From Psychrobacter immobilis (lineage in GTDB: Bacteria > Pseudomonadota > Gammaproteobacteria > Pseudomonadales > Moraxellaceae): a DNA stretch of 64,000 nucleotides. The translations under genes were made by a program, and so were the position numbers. Where the stretch lies: positions 496,001-560,000 of the forward strand of contig CAJGZL010000001.1 of assembly GCA_904846145.1 (NCBI GenBank), given 5' to 3'. The notes under the pieces are model-generated. The model was not told the DNA's origin. It saw only the letters and a program-made list of their open reading frames with translations, and searched no databases. This document shows positions 12,065-21,162 of this stretch, in pieces; position 1 is the stretch's first letter, and each line of letters starts with the position of its first letter.

Positions 12065-12709
12065 TTAATCTTTTTGATCAGGATTCAAAATACGGGTTTG
12101 CGCATTATCGACACTGGCGTAGCGATTCATATTATTGATACCTTCGCTTTTAGGTGCTTCGCTACCGACTGTCTCATCATTAATGCCTTCATCAAACGCT
12201 GTACTGCCTTGTTGATCGCGACGATCAGGCTGACGTGCTGGGTTGTCGCCATCATTAACATGCTTGGTATCTAGCACTTCATCTTCAAAAGTATCTGTAT
12301 AGTTGGTAACAGAGGTTTCAGATTCTAGTTCATCATGATTATAAGCAGGCATAGGCTTCTTGACCGCCTCGTTATGATTAATGACATCTCGCTGAGCCAG
12401 CTCTTCATCTACAACTGTCTTCTCTAATGGATCTTCATGAACAACGCTCTCACCAGCTATCTGTCTTTGAGTGCTTCTGTTAGCCATACTAGCATCAATA
12501 GGATCATCTAAGTTTTTAAAATCATCAATTAAGCTTGAGCCTATTACTGTCTCTTGCAGCGTTTGCGTGCCCTTTCTTTCTTCTTCCGCATGAGCAGCAG
12601 ATTTGTGAGTATGGTCATGATGTTCAGAGGTAGTATCAGTAATAATCTCTGCTATGGTGTCATGACTACTGATTGGGGTTTTGGTTAATGCAGGATCTTT
12701 GGTTTCCAT
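12065..12709 (-). CDS. Acidic, apparently disordered protein (cluster gene 3)
   Basis: A 214-residue protein, the largest of the four-gene cluster. It has no Cys or Trp and only a few aromatic residues. It is dense in Asp, Glu, Asn, Thr and Gln, with a histidine-rich stretch near residues 29-40 (EHHDHTHKSAAH). No signal peptide, membrane segment or known domain is visible. An AAGGAT ribosome site 7 bases before the ATG supports translation. Short phrases such as HEDPLEKTVVDEELAQRD and ESETSVTNYTDTFEDEVLD suggest amphipathic patches in an otherwise unstructured chain. The His-rich segment could bind metal ions, but this is speculative. I do not recognise a family. Confidence 0.7.
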   Translation of the reverse strand: METKDPALTKTPISSHDTIAEIITDTTSEHHDHTHKSAAHAEEERKGTQTLQETVIGSSLIDDFKNLDDPIDASMANRSTQRQIAGESVVHEDPLEKTVVDEELAQRDVINHNEAVKKPMPAYNHDELESETSVTNYTDTFEDEVLDTKHVNDGDNPARQPDRRDQQGSTAFDEGINDETVGSEAPKSEGINNMNRYASVDNAQTRILNPDQKD

Positions 12710-12781
12710 TTTATTATCCTTAATAAGCTACAAATATTTAGTGGACGAGCAGTTAAAACAGTTAAGAACATAACGCTCTTT

Positions 12782-13078
12782 TTATATTTTATTACCATCT
12801 TGGCTCAAATCATGAGCGTTAAGATCAGCGACATTTTTGCCACCTGCTGGTAAATCCTCACTTTTACGAGGGTCAGCATATACTTCGTCAGTCTCTTGGG
12901 AAGCCTGCTGAGGACCGTCAATTTCAGGATCGTGCTTACGACCTTCATAGCTGTCTTTTGGGTTTTCTGGCGTATTGGGAATAGGATTATTTACTGGTAC
13001 TACAGCTTCATCATTAGGCTGCTCGTTATCTACAATAACTTTTTCACTACTACTGGTTATATTAGAATTAACTGTCAT
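12782..13078 (-). CDS. Small acidic, Pro/Asn-rich protein (cluster gene 2)
   Basis: A 98-residue protein without Cys, Trp or Phe, rich in Pro, Asn, Asp, Glu and Ser (for example VPVNNPIPNTPENPKDSYEG and GRKHDPEIDGPQQASQE). No secretion signal or membrane segment is visible. A GAGGGAT ribosome site precedes the ATG. It is the second gene of the four-gene run, 59 bp downstream of gene 1 and 72 bp upstream of gene 3, so the four are probably one transcript. The opposite-strand frames across this region give proteins of unrelated composition with poor starts and are treated as shadows. No family is recognised. Confidence 0.7.
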   Translation of the reverse strand: MTVNSNITSSSEKVIVDNEQPNDEAVVPVNNPIPNTPENPKDSYEGRKHDPEIDGPQQASQETDEVYADPRKSEDLPAGGKNVADLNAHDLSQDGNKI

Positions 13079-13137
13079 GGCTCATCCCTCTCATAATCAT
13101 ATCGGTTTATATTTGTCATTATTTATAAGTAGTAAGC

Positions 13138-13317
13138 CTACTTATCAGTACGTTGTTGCTCATCTATAAAAGGAGTCTTTTCTGCATCAGTCAAGTCTTC
13201 TGGTTTGTTCGCTGCTTTATCCTGCTGTAAGTTTTTATCGATCTGTTTAGCATCTACTTTTTTGATAGCTTCATTGATCTCTGATTTGACGTCTTGGTTA
13301 TTGTTTGAGCTACTCAT
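13138..13317 (-). CDS. Small charged protein (cluster gene 1)
   Basis: A 59-residue protein beginning MSSSNNNQDVKSEINEA. I chose the ATG at 13317 because a GGAG ribosome site lies 5 bases before it and because the 37 in-frame codons further upstream encode a different, hydrophobic composition. The chain is Lys/Asp/Glu/Gln-rich, with one Phe and no Cys or Trp. The first half (EINEAIKKVDAKQIDKNLQQDKAA) could form a charged helix. It is the first gene of the four-gene run behind ppk; the ppk terminator at 13481-13516 separates the two, so the run probably has its own promoter between 13318 and 13480. The function is unknown. Confidence 0.65.
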   Translation of the reverse strand: MSSSNNNQDVKSEINEAIKKVDAKQIDKNLQQDKAANKPEDLTDAEKTPFIDEQQRTDK

Positions 13318-13480
13318 AAGGTCTCCTACACATAGTTGAGGGACATAATTTAGGTCGATGTCAATCATCGCTGTTTCATTAAGTATAGATAATTGCACGA
13401 TAAGCATACTAGTGTGCTGCGGTTTCAATGTGTGTATATATGTGAGCTAAAACCAACGTTTGTAACTGGTTATTTTTGAC

Positions 13481-13516
13481 AAAAAAAACTAAGCACCGAA
13501 TATATCTATGCTTAGC
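13481..13516 (-). terminator. Terminator after ppk1
   Basis: Seven-base arms CTAAGCA and TGCTTAG around a 13-nt loop, followed by eight T residues on the minus strand. It lies 59 bp beyond the ppk stop. Confidence 0.8.
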
Positions 13517-13574
13517 TGGCTGTTATCTATCTAATCTTATGCTACTTTTTAAGTATTGGCTTGTAAACGAGGTA

Positions 13575-15872
13575 CTAGGACTCACCTACTCTGTTAATAG
13601 TTTTAAGTAAATAGTCTTGAGCGATGTGAGGCGTTTCATCGGCTTTTGGTTGCAACTGCTGCCAATTCCCTGCGCTATCCAAGGTCCATGCTTGCACATT
13701 GTCTTGTAGATAGTTTTGCAGCCCATCTTCAAAAATTTGCTTAAATATTTTTTTATCTTTTATAGGAAAGGCGACCTCTACTCGGTGAAATAGATTGCGA
13801 TCCATCCAGTCGGCACTAGCACAGTACATACGCTCATTACCATTATTATGGAAATAATAAACTCGCGTATGCTCCAAAAAGCGACCAACGATAGAGCGTA
13901 CCGTAATATTCTCAGACAGGCCTGCTACTTGCGGACGCAAACAACACATAGAGCGCAATATTAGTTCAATCTTTACCCCAGCTTGTGAGGCATCGTAGAG
14001 CTTGTCGATCAGACGACGCTCTGTCAAGGCATTGGCTTTGATAATAATATGTGCCCGCTTGCCCGCTTTGGCATAAGTGATTTCGTCATCGATAAACTGA
14101 ATAAGCTGATCATGCAAGGTAAAAGGGGCATGAAGCAACTGTTTCAAGTTAGCAGGCTTACCCATACCCGTCAGCTCTTGAAATATATTATGCACATCCT
14201 CTGAGATATTAGGGTCAGCGGTAAATAATCCATAATCAGTATAGACTTTGGCATTGGCTGCATGATAGTTACCTGTGCCTAAATGCACATAACGGCGAAT
14301 CTTGTTATCTTCACGACGGACGATAAGAATCAGCTTAGCGTGAGTCTTATAGCCAACGATGCCATAAACCACTACTGCCCCTGCTTCTTGCAAAAAGTTG
14401 GCTACTGCAATATTTGAAGCCTCATCAAAACGGGCTCGCAGCTCAATAACTGCGGTCACCTCTTTACCGTTACGCGCGGCGGCGGCGAGCGCTTGTACAA
14501 TTTCAGAGTTGGTACCAGAGCGATATAAAGTCTGCTTGATGGCTAATACTTTGGGATCATTGGCAGCTTGCCAAAGCAAATTAACCACAGGCGAGAATGA
14601 ATAAAAAGGATGATGAACTAGGACATCGCCTTTACGCATCGCACCAAACATACTAGTGCTGCGATCTAATTTATCAAACTCACGGCGAAAGGGCTTAGGC
14701 AGTATTTGAGTAAAAGGCTGATAGCGTAAGTTTGGAATATTGAAGTCAAAAAGCAGTCGCGTTAAGTTGACAGGACCATTGACGCGGTACAGCTGATTGT
14801 CATGCAGCTCAAACTGATTCAGCAGATAATCACTGATAGGCGTTGGACAGTCCGTTGTCACCTCAAGTCGAACTTTATCACCAAAGCGACGGTTCTCAAG
14901 CTCACCCTCAAGCGCCTTGGCGATATCATCCACATCATCCGCTAAGTCAAGATCAGCATTACGAGTCAGTCTGAACTGATGACAGCCCGTAACATTCATC
15001 CCAGGGAATAGATCACCGATATGCTCATGGATCACCGCTGAGAGCATAACATGATGCTCTTTACCGCCCGTCAACTCATCTGGCAGGCGAATGACGCGGG
15101 GCAAGCTACGCGGGGCTGGCACGATTGCCAAATTAATATCGCGACCAAAGGCATCTTTGCCCTCTAAACTTGCGATAAAGTTTAAGCTTTTATTGACTAG
15201 ACGAGGAAAAGGGTGCGCAGGATCAATACTGATCGGTGTCAGCACGGGTGAGACTTGCTCGATAAAATAACGCTTCATCCAAGCAGACTGCTTGGCATTT
15301 AGCTCATCGCGCTTTAGGTAGCGGATATCTTGCTTAGCCAATGCTGGCAGTATATCTTCGTTCAAGATACGATACTGTTCTTCAATCGCTTGGTGCGCAA
15401 TCGTTGAGATTTCGTTCAAAGTCTCGCTTGGGCGCATACCATGGGGACTATGAGGCGCATCACCCAGATTAAGCTTTTGCATCAAGCCTGCGACACGAAT
15501 CTCAAAAAACTCATCCAAATTAGATGAGAAAATTATTAAGAAAAACAAGCGCTCAAGCAGCGGATGTAACGGACTAGCGGCTTGGGATAAGACCCGCATG
15601 TGAAACTGTAAAAGAGATAAGTCACGATTGATATAACTGCTTGATGAATAACTGCCATCATCGAAGCGATGCCAGTTAATTTGGGTGATATTATTTTTTG
15701 TGGTATTCGAGGAGTTAGTTGCTGTTGACACGGGTGTACTCTTTATAGGTTTGGTTTCAGGGGCGGCTGGGTTTTGACTTGCGCTAGTCGCTAATTTTGC
15801 GTGAGCAACTGATGTATCGTCAACACTTGGATTCGTTTTTATTGTTTTATCAGCATCATTACTTTGGGTCAT
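13575..15872 (-). CDS. ppk1: Polyphosphate kinase 1
   Basis: Makes inorganic polyphosphate from ATP, reversibly, at the inner face of the membrane. The protein has 765 residues against the usual 690-ish; the excess is an N-terminal Thr/Ser/Asn-rich low-complexity tail of about 70 residues before [18 protein letters not shown]. Family features include [20 protein letters not shown], the catalytic-histidine region [24 protein letters not shown], and the second phospholipase-D-like half with [12 protein letters not shown] and [17 protein letters not shown]. An AGAGGAG ribosome site lies 8 bases before the ATG. No exopolyphosphatase gene is adjacent. Downstream lies the four-gene acidic-protein cluster. 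A 15-bp match to the MITE end at 60159 lies just upstream (15891-15905). Confidence 0.95.
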   Translation of the reverse strand: MTQSNDADKTIKTNPSVDDTSVAHAKLATSASQNPAAPETKPIKSTPVSTATNSSNTTKNNITQINWHRFDDGSYSSSSYINRDLSLLQFHMRVLSQAASPLHPLLERLFFLIIFSSNLDEFFEIRVAGLMQKLNLGDAPHSPHGMRPSETLNEISTIAHQAIEEQYRILNEDILPALAKQDIRYLKRDELNAKQSAWMKRYFIEQVSPVLTPISIDPAHPFPRLVNKSLNFIASLEGKDAFGRDINLAIVPAPRSLPRVIRLPDELTGGKEHHVMLSAVIHEHIGDLFPGMNVTGCHQFRLTRNADLDLADDVDDIAKALEGELENRRFGDKVRLEVTTDCPTPISDYLLNQFELHDNQLYRVNGPVNLTRLLFDFNIPNLRYQPFTQILPKPFRREFDKLDRSTSMFGAMRKGDVLVHHPFYSFSPVVNLLWQAANDPKVLAIKQTLYRSGTNSEIVQALAAAARNGKEVTAVIELRARFDEASNIAVANFLQEAGAVVVYGIVGYKTHAKLILIVRREDNKIRRYVHLGTGNYHAANAKVYTDYGLFTADPNISEDVHNIFQELTGMGKPANLKQLLHAPFTLHDQLIQFIDDEITYAKAGKRAHIIIKANALTERRLIDKLYDASQAGVKIELILRSMCCLRPQVAGLSENITVRSIVGRFLEHTRVYYFHNNGNERMYCASADWMDRNLFHRVEVAFPIKDKKIFKQIFEDGLQNYLQDNVQAWTLDSAGNWQQLQPKADETPHIAQDYLLKTINRVGES

Positions 15873-15890
15873 GACCTAAGCTCCTCTTTA

Positions 15891-15905
15891 TTAGGGTCTG
15901 TTGAG
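15891..15905. repeat. Solitary copy of the MITE terminal repeat
   Basis: TTAGGGTCTGTTGAG is identical to the left end of the 272-bp element at 60158-60429. No matching second end was seen nearby, so this may be a relic or a chance partial match. It lies in the leader of ppk1. Confidence 0.4.
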
Positions 15906-15983
15906 TCAGTTGATTAAGGTAATTATTGTATTTTTGACTGTATTCCCAAACGCTACCATTAACCAATTAGCCGGCCAAGCCAC

Positions 15984-16661
15984 TTATGGCAAAGCGGCAT
16001 TTTTTAGGCGTTTTTTAATAATGCGTTGCTTGTTACGCAAGCGCTTGTCATTACGATTATCTTGATAATATTTTGGATTAGTTAAAGAGGCAATAAGCAG
16101 CGCTGACTCATCACGGTTGAGATCATTGGCTGATTTGTCAAAATAGTGCTGGGCAGCGGCTTCAACACCATAAATGCCATTGCCAAATTCAGCCACGTTA
16201 AGATAAGCGGTCAAGATACGTGGTTTATCCCAAAACGTTTCTATCATAAGAGTGATAACGGCCTCTTCACCTTTACGCACATAAGAGCGATGCGAGGTTA
16301 AAAATAGATTCTTAGCCAACTGTTGAGTAATCGTTGAGCCGCCAGCTGACATCTTACCCGTTGCTTCATTCTTTTTTTGCGCCGCTTTTATACCATCAAA
16401 ATCAAAACCACCATGCTGACTAAAGGTTGAGTCTTCACTGACGATAGCGGCTTGTTTGGCTGACTTGGCAATCTGATCGTACTCAACCCAAGTCTGGGTG
16501 ACATCGCCACCGGTCAGCCTATGAGTGAGCATAAACATACTATTATTGATAGGTTGAGACTTCCATAATAATAGTAGTCCTGCTACTAACACATGAAAAG
16601 CCACTATCAGTATAAGGACTGCCCATAATAGCCGTTTGATGAATCCGCCAAAACTTGTCAT
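15984..16661 (-). CDS. mtgA: Monofunctional biosynthetic peptidoglycan transglycosylase
   Basis: A family GT51 enzyme that polymerises lipid II into glycan strands in the periplasm. It has 225 residues with one N-terminal membrane anchor (roughly residues 11-34, LLWAVLILIVAFHVLVAGLLLL). The GT51 motifs follow: EDSTFSQHGGFDFDGI (with the catalytic Glu), GGSTITQQLAKNLFL, RKGEEAVITLMIE and YLNVAEFGNGIYGVEAAAQHYF. There is no transpeptidase domain, so this is the monofunctional form. It lies upstream of ppk on the same strand with 111 bp between them, possibly co-transcribed but more likely independent. Confidence 0.95.
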   Translation of the reverse strand: MTSFGGFIKRLLWAVLILIVAFHVLVAGLLLLWKSQPINNSMFMLTHRLTGGDVTQTWVEYDQIAKSAKQAAIVSEDSTFSQHGGFDFDGIKAAQKKNEATGKMSAGGSTITQQLAKNLFLTSHRSYVRKGEEAVITLMIETFWDKPRILTAYLNVAEFGNGIYGVEAAAQHYFDKSANDLNRDESALLIASLTNPKYYQDNRNDKRLRNKQRIIKKRLKNAALP

Positions 16662-16818
16662 GTATCAGGTGTCCGATTGATGAATGGTGCTAAGTAGTAG
16701 GATATATTACCCAATCTCGCTATCGCTGTCACGGCTGCTGTTATTATTTACCTGATTTGTTTATGATATAAAGCTGATTTTTTATACAGTAAAACTACTT
16801 TTAATATAAGTCACTACT

Positions 16819-17130
16819 ATGAAAAACCTTGACCTTGCTAATAATATTCGAGTCCTGCGAGCTGACATTATTGCTGCTATACCTAACTTAGCTCAGCATC
16901 ATGAGCAGTGGTGGTTATTGGGTACCTCTGGCTGTCATTTGTGTGATATCGCCACACAGCTAATGGCGCGCTTGCAAGCAGTGCAGCCTCTCTCTTATCA
17001 GACCATTGATATTATTGAGTTCGATGAAGATTTGATGATGCTATTTGCCACTAATATTCCTGTACTGTTAACTCAAACTCAGCGTTTAGATTATCCTTTT
17101 TCAGTATTGGATTTGCAGCAACTATTATAA
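16819..17130 (+). CDS. Glutaredoxin-like family protein (DUF836 type)
   Basis: A 103-residue protein with the short glutaredoxin-like fold: WWLLGTSGCHLCDIATQLMARL supplies a CxxC pair (Cys39, Cys42) followed by a helix, then a strand (YQTIDIIEFDED) and the cis-proline-like NIPVLL segment. This matches the DUF836/Glrx-like family. The partner and redox role are not known. It is divergent from mtgA and followed by the glycolate oxidase operon 240 bp downstream. Confidence 0.8.
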   Translation: MKNLDLANNIRVLRADIIAAIPNLAQHHEQWWLLGTSGCHLCDIATQLMARLQAVQPLSYQTIDIIEFDEDLMMLFATNIPVLLTQTQRLDYPFSVLDLQQLL

Positions 17131-17296
17131 TTTTTCGATTTTTTTCTCTTTTGTTTAAATCATTCTGTCTTACTTAAGATAAATATTAAGCCTAACTTCT
17201 TGCTCACACAAAAGGTTACATTTCATTTTATTGATTATTGATATACATGATTGTTGCTAAATCTTTGATCTTTGTTATATCCTATCATTTACCTAT

Positions 17297-17342
17297 TTGT
17301 TAACATAATGACTGGTATCTTGTTAACAAAATGACTAATATC
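17297..17342 (+). promoter_or_regulatory. Two tandem 23-bp elements with a TTGTTAACA core before glcD
   Basis: Two abutting 23-bp units, 20 of 23 positions identical, each beginning TTGTTAACA and ending ATGACT-N2-TATC. They end 28 bp before the glcD start codon. TTGTTAACAA is itself a palindrome and fits the loose TNGT-N-ACNA style of operator used by FadR-type GntR regulators. The same core recurs three times at the same 23-bp spacing before the NCS1 permease gene (58251-58306). The direct repeats are visible; the operator role is inferred. Confidence 0.6.
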
Positions 17343-17370
17343 AGTTCAGTGAGAAAAAAGGAGAGCTAAA

Positions 17371-18846
17371 TTGGAGCACAACTCAAAAATAGATAGAGCA
17401 ACGCTAGTTCAGATGTTCCGTGAATTTATTGAATCTGAATATGTCATTGATGATCAAGAAACCCAAAAGCCTTTTGAGTGTGATGGCTTATCAGTATATT
17501 GTGATATGCCCCTTATCGTAGCCATACCCGAAACTGTTGAACAAGTTTGTAAAGTGATGCAGATTTGCTATCGCTATCAGATTCCAGTAGTGGCGCGCGG
17601 CGCAGGCACAGGCCTTTGTGCAGGGGCAATGCCTAATCCTGATGGTGTGTTACTGGTCATGTCAAGGTTTAAGCACATTCTTAATATCGATCCGCTTGCT
17701 CGTAGTGCTCGTCTGCAACCTGGCGTTCGTAACCTTGCCATCAGTGAAGCCGCGAGCTTTTATGGTCTTTATTACGGTCCCGATCCCTCCTCACAAATTG
17801 CCTGCTCAATCGGTGGTAACGTCGCTGAAAACTCAGGTGGTGTTCATTGTCTAAAATATGGTTTAACCACTCACAATTTACTCAAAGTTGAAATGGTGAC
17901 GGTTGAGGGCGATCTGATCAGCATCGGTAGTGAAGGACTTGACAGTAACGGGTTTGATCTAATGGCTCTCATTACGGGCTCTGAAGGTCTACTTGGCGTC
18001 ATTACTGAGGTCACTGTTAAGCTACTGCCGAGTCCTGAAAAGGCACAAGTTATTATGGCAGCCTTTAGCGATGTTCAAGCAGCAGGGGATGCCGTTGGTG
18101 CTGTCATTGCCAAAGGCATCATACCCGCAGGGCTTGAGATGATGGATAGCCCTGCCATTATCGCAGCCGAAGCGTTTGCTCATGCTGGCTATCCAATAGA
18201 TGCCCAAGCCGTGTTGCTCTGTGAACTAGATGGTAGCGAAGCTGAGGTTCAAGAGCAGATTGCAGAGGTCGAGCAGCTGTTTATTGAGCTTGGGGCAACT
18301 TCTACGCGCGTCTCGCAAAGCGAAGCAGAACGCGCGCTATTGTGGAAAGGTCGTAAGTCAGCGTTTCCAGCGGTAGGTCGCATCTCCCCCGATTATTACT
18401 GTATGGATGGCACTATTCCACGAGGTCAACTGGCTTATGTCTTGACCGAAATGCAAAAACTCTCTGAACACTATGGTCTAAAAGTTGCGAACGTATTCCA
18501 TGCTGGTGACGGCAATCTACATCCGCTTATTTTATTTGATGCCAATGTACCAGGCGAGCTTGAAAAGACCGAAGAATTCGGTAGTAAAATTTTAGAGCTT
18601 TGCGTAGCAGTCGGTGGTTGTATTACAGGCGAGCATGGTGTCGGTGTCGAAAAGATTCGTCAAATGGCTGTTCAATTCAACGATCAAGAGCTGACACAGT
18701 TTCATGCCATCAAACACGCTTTTGATCCTATTGGCACCCTAAACCCCGGTAAAGGCATTCCGATACTCAAACGCTGTCAGGAGTACCGAAGTCTTGATGA
18801 TATAAAATTTGAATCGGAAAACCAGTTAAAAGGAGATCTGGCATGA
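17371..18846 (+). CDS. glcD: Glycolate oxidase FAD-linked subunit GlcD
   Basis: The catalytic flavoprotein subunit that oxidises glycolate to glyoxylate. It has 491 residues. The N-terminal half is an FAD-binding PCMH domain (PVVARGAGTGLCAGAMP, IGGNVAENSGGVHCLKYGLT, GSEGLLGVITEVTVKLLP). The C-terminal half is an FAD-oxidase_C domain with VFHAGDGNLHPLILFD and GEHGVGVEKI. The start is TTG, supported by a GGAG ribosome site 7 bases upstream. It overlaps glcE by 4 bp (ATGA), which indicates translational coupling. The tandem 23-bp elements at 17297-17342 probably control the operon. D-lactate dehydrogenases are close relatives, but the GlcE and GlcF neighbours favour glycolate. Confidence 0.93.
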   Translation: MEHNSKIDRATLVQMFREFIESEYVIDDQETQKPFECDGLSVYCDMPLIVAIPETVEQVCKVMQICYRYQIPVVARGAGTGLCAGAMPNPDGVLLVMSRFKHILNIDPLARSARLQPGVRNLAISEAASFYGLYYGPDPSSQIACSIGGNVAENSGGVHCLKYGLTTHNLLKVEMVTVEGDLISIGSEGLDSNGFDLMALITGSEGLLGVITEVTVKLLPSPEKAQVIMAAFSDVQAAGDAVGAVIAKGIIPAGLEMMDSPAIIAAEAFAHAGYPIDAQAVLLCELDGSEAEVQEQIAEVEQLFIELGATSTRVSQSEAERALLWKGRKSAFPAVGRISPDYYCMDGTIPRGQLAYVLTEMQKLSEHYGLKVANVFHAGDGNLHPLILFDANVPGELEKTEEFGSKILELCVAVGGCITGEHGVGVEKIRQMAVQFNDQELTQFHAIKHAFDPIGTLNPGKGIPILKRCQEYRSLDDIKFESENQLKGDLA

Positions 18847-19919
18847 CAGACATCAGTCAGATGCTAATTGAGCGAGTAAAACAAGCCAATAAAGACGGCA
18901 CTAAGCTACAAATTATCGGCGGTGGTAGTAAAGCTTTTATGGGTCGCACTCCTACGGGCGAGCCTATCAATCTGAGCGAACATCGTGGTATTACCAGCTA
19001 TGAGCCCGTCGAATTGGTGCTTACAGCTCGAGCTGGAACGCCATTAATTGATATTCACCAAGCACTAGCAGAGCATAATCAATGTTTAGCGTTTGAGCCG
19101 CCATTGTTTGACAACCAAGCTACCTTAGGCGGTACATTAGCCTGTCATTTATCAGGACCTGCGCGACCTTGGAGTGGTTCAATCAGAGATCATGTGCTGG
19201 GCGTGCGTTTGATCAATGGGCATGCAGAGGAGCTACGCTTTGGCGGTCAAGTCATGAAAAACGTCGCTGGTTATGATGTCTCAAGGATGCAAGCGGGTGC
19301 TATGGGCACGTTAGGTATTATCACTGAAGTCAGTCTCAAAGTTATGCCTAGACCTGCTGCTACTGCGACTATCAAGCAACCAATGCCTGCTGCTCAAGCT
19401 ATTGAAACCATGAATCGTCTCTCTGCTCAATCCAAGCCATTAACAGGTGCTTGCTGGCTTGATAATCATCTTTATCTACGAGTAGCAGGCGCACAAAGCG
19501 CTGTCGACAGTGCCGTTGATCAATGGCAAGGGAAGATCTTACAAGAAGCAGAGGTCTTAGCAGACAACAATGACTTTTGGCTAAATCTGCGTGAACAGCA
19601 ATTGGATTACTTTTTGGGTTCAGAACCCTTATGGCGATTCTCAGTCAATAGCAATGCCGACCATAGTCTGCCCAATGAAAACTGGCTTATCGACTGGGGC
19701 GGTGCTCAGCGTTGGCTCCGTGGCGACTTTTCTACAGTAGAGCTTGAAAGCATTGCTGAGCGTATGGGCGGTCAAGTGAGCTGTTACCGTGGTGGCAATA
19801 GAGCGCAGGAAGTGTTTCATACTCAGCCAACAGCGCTACGCCAGCTTCACAAAAGACTTAAGCTTGCTTTTGATGCCAATGAAGTTTTCAATCCTGGTCG
19901 CTTGTATAGCTGGATGTGA
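18843..19919 (+). CDS. glcE: Glycolate oxidase subunit GlcE
   Basis: The second FAD-binding subunit of glycolate oxidase, 358 residues. It has a PCMH-type FAD domain (KLQIIGGGSKAFMGR, FEPPLFDNQATLGGTLACHLSGP, GGQVMKNVAGYDVSRMQAGAMGTLGIITEVSLKVMP) but lacks the FAD-oxidase_C catalytic half of GlcD. It begins inside the end of glcD with an ATGA overlap and is followed 19 bp later by glcF, so the three form one operon. The conserved C-terminal phrase FDANEVFNPGRLYSWM is typical. Confidence 0.92.
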   Translation: MTDISQMLIERVKQANKDGTKLQIIGGGSKAFMGRTPTGEPINLSEHRGITSYEPVELVLTARAGTPLIDIHQALAEHNQCLAFEPPLFDNQATLGGTLACHLSGPARPWSGSIRDHVLGVRLINGHAEELRFGGQVMKNVAGYDVSRMQAGAMGTLGIITEVSLKVMPRPAATATIKQPMPAAQAIETMNRLSAQSKPLTGACWLDNHLYLRVAGAQSAVDSAVDQWQGKILQEAEVLADNNDFWLNLREQQLDYFLGSEPLWRFSVNSNADHSLPNENWLIDWGGAQRWLRGDFSTVELESIAERMGGQVSCYRGGNRAQEVFHTQPTALRQLHKRLKLAFDANEVFNPGRLYSWM

Positions 19920-19938
19920 GCTTAATAAAAAGGAGCGC

Positions 19939-21162
19939 ATGATGCGAACCAAAATCAATGTTAAATATTTAGATCATCAAGATATCCAAGAAGCAGATGC
20001 TATTTTGCGTAGCTGCGTTCACTGCGGCTTTTGTAATGCTACCTGCCCCACTTATCAAGAATTAGGTGATGAACGTGATGGGCCTCGCGGTCGTATTTAT
20101 TTGATAAAGCAGATGCTTGAAACTGGCTCAGTTAGTGAAAAAACGCAACGGCATTTAGACCGTTGTCTGACTTGTCGTAGCTGCGAGACCACCTGCCCTT
20201 CTGGCGTAAAATATGGTCGCTTAGCTGAAATTGGTCGCGATATTATGGAGACTGAAGTAGCAAGACCTGCTGATCAAAAACTAACGCGCTGGTTGCTTAG
20301 ACAGATACTGCCTTACTCAAATCGATTTGGATTTCTGCTACGACTAGGGCAGCTGTTTCGCACGTTTTTACCACGCGACTTAAAAGCTAAAGTTCCTGTC
20401 AAGCAAGTTAAGCTTTCTATGCCTGCGCCGCAGCCACAGTCACACTTACGCCGTATGCTGGTATTAGAGGGCTGCGCGCAACCTTCAGCGACCCCTAATA
20501 CCAACATTGCAGCCACTCGCGTATTGGATAAACTTGGCATTAGCTTGTTTTCCGCGCCTAAAGCTGGATGCTGTGGTGCTGTCAGCTATCACATGACAGC
20601 TCACGAAGAAGGACTGGGCTTTATGCGGCGAAATATCGACGCCTGGTGGCCAGATATTGAATCAGGCATTGAGGCCATTGTCATTAATGCTTCAGGATGT
20701 GGCTCTATGGTTAAAGAGTATGGTGAAAAACTAAGTCACGATACTGTTTATGCAGCGAAAGCCAAGCGGGTCAGTGAATTAACTTGCGATCTAAGTGAGA
20801 TATTGATCAAAGAGGATTTAAGCAAGTTAGGATTAAAAAAATCAGAACATAAGACAGCGGTTCATTGCCCCTGCTCTTTACAACATGCCCAACAGTTAGG
20901 CGGTCATGTCGAGCAGATTTTACAACAAGCAGGTATTGAGCTTTCTCGTACACAAAACGGACACTTATGCTGCGGTTCAGCGGGTACTTACTCTATCCTG
21001 CAACCTGAATTGAGTCAGAAACTGCTGTCTAATAAATTGACCGACCTTACCGTGGGCAATCCTGATCAGATCGTCACTGCAAATATTGGTTGCCAGCTTC
21101 ACTTAGAAAGTCGATCTACAATCCCCGTTAAGCACTGGATTGAATTATTAGATGTGTCATAA
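19939..21162 (+). CDS. glcF: Glycolate oxidase iron-sulfur subunit GlcF
   Basis: Carries electrons from GlcDE to the respiratory chain through two [4Fe-4S] clusters. It has 407 residues, the same as E. coli GlcF. The first cluster motif is SCVHCGFCNATCP (Cys26, 29, 32, 36) and the second is CLTCRSCETTCPSG. Two CCG (cysteine-rich) domains follow, with GCCGAVSYH and LCCGSAGTYS. The start is one of two adjacent ATGs (19939 or 19942) behind AGGAG; I excluded 50 upstream in-frame codons that only overlap glcE. It is membrane-associated in relatives. Confidence 0.93.
   Translation: MMRTKINVKYLDHQDIQEADAILRSCVHCGFCNATCPTYQELGDERDGPRGRIYLIKQMLETGSVSEKTQRHLDRCLTCRSCETTCPSGVKYGRLAEIGRDIMETEVARPADQKLTRWLLRQILPYSNRFGFLLRLGQLFRTFLPRDLKAKVPVKQVKLSMPAPQPQSHLRRMLVLEGCAQPSATPNTNIAATRVLDKLGISLFSAPKAGCCGAVSYHMTAHEEGLGFMRRNIDAWWPDIESGIEAIVINASGCGSMVKEYGEKLSHDTVYAAKAKRVSELTCDLSEILIKEDLSKLGLKKSEHKTAVHCPCSLQHAQQLGGHVEQILQQAGIELSRTQNGHLCCGSAGTYSILQPELSQKLLSNKLTDLTVGNPDQIVTANIGCQLHLESRSTIPVKHWIELLDVS

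Noticed and set aside
12896-13169. Plus-strand frames opposite the acidic-protein cluster
   Set aside because: They encode hydrophobic, Ile/Phe/Leu-rich chains that are the expected antisense of Asp/Asn/Glu/Lys-rich codons, and they lack ribosome sites.
17297-17342. Remnant of a CRISPR or transposon for the 23-bp repeats
   Set aside because: Only two abutting copies, close to a start codon, and the same core and period recur at another promoter with different spacers, which suits operators better.
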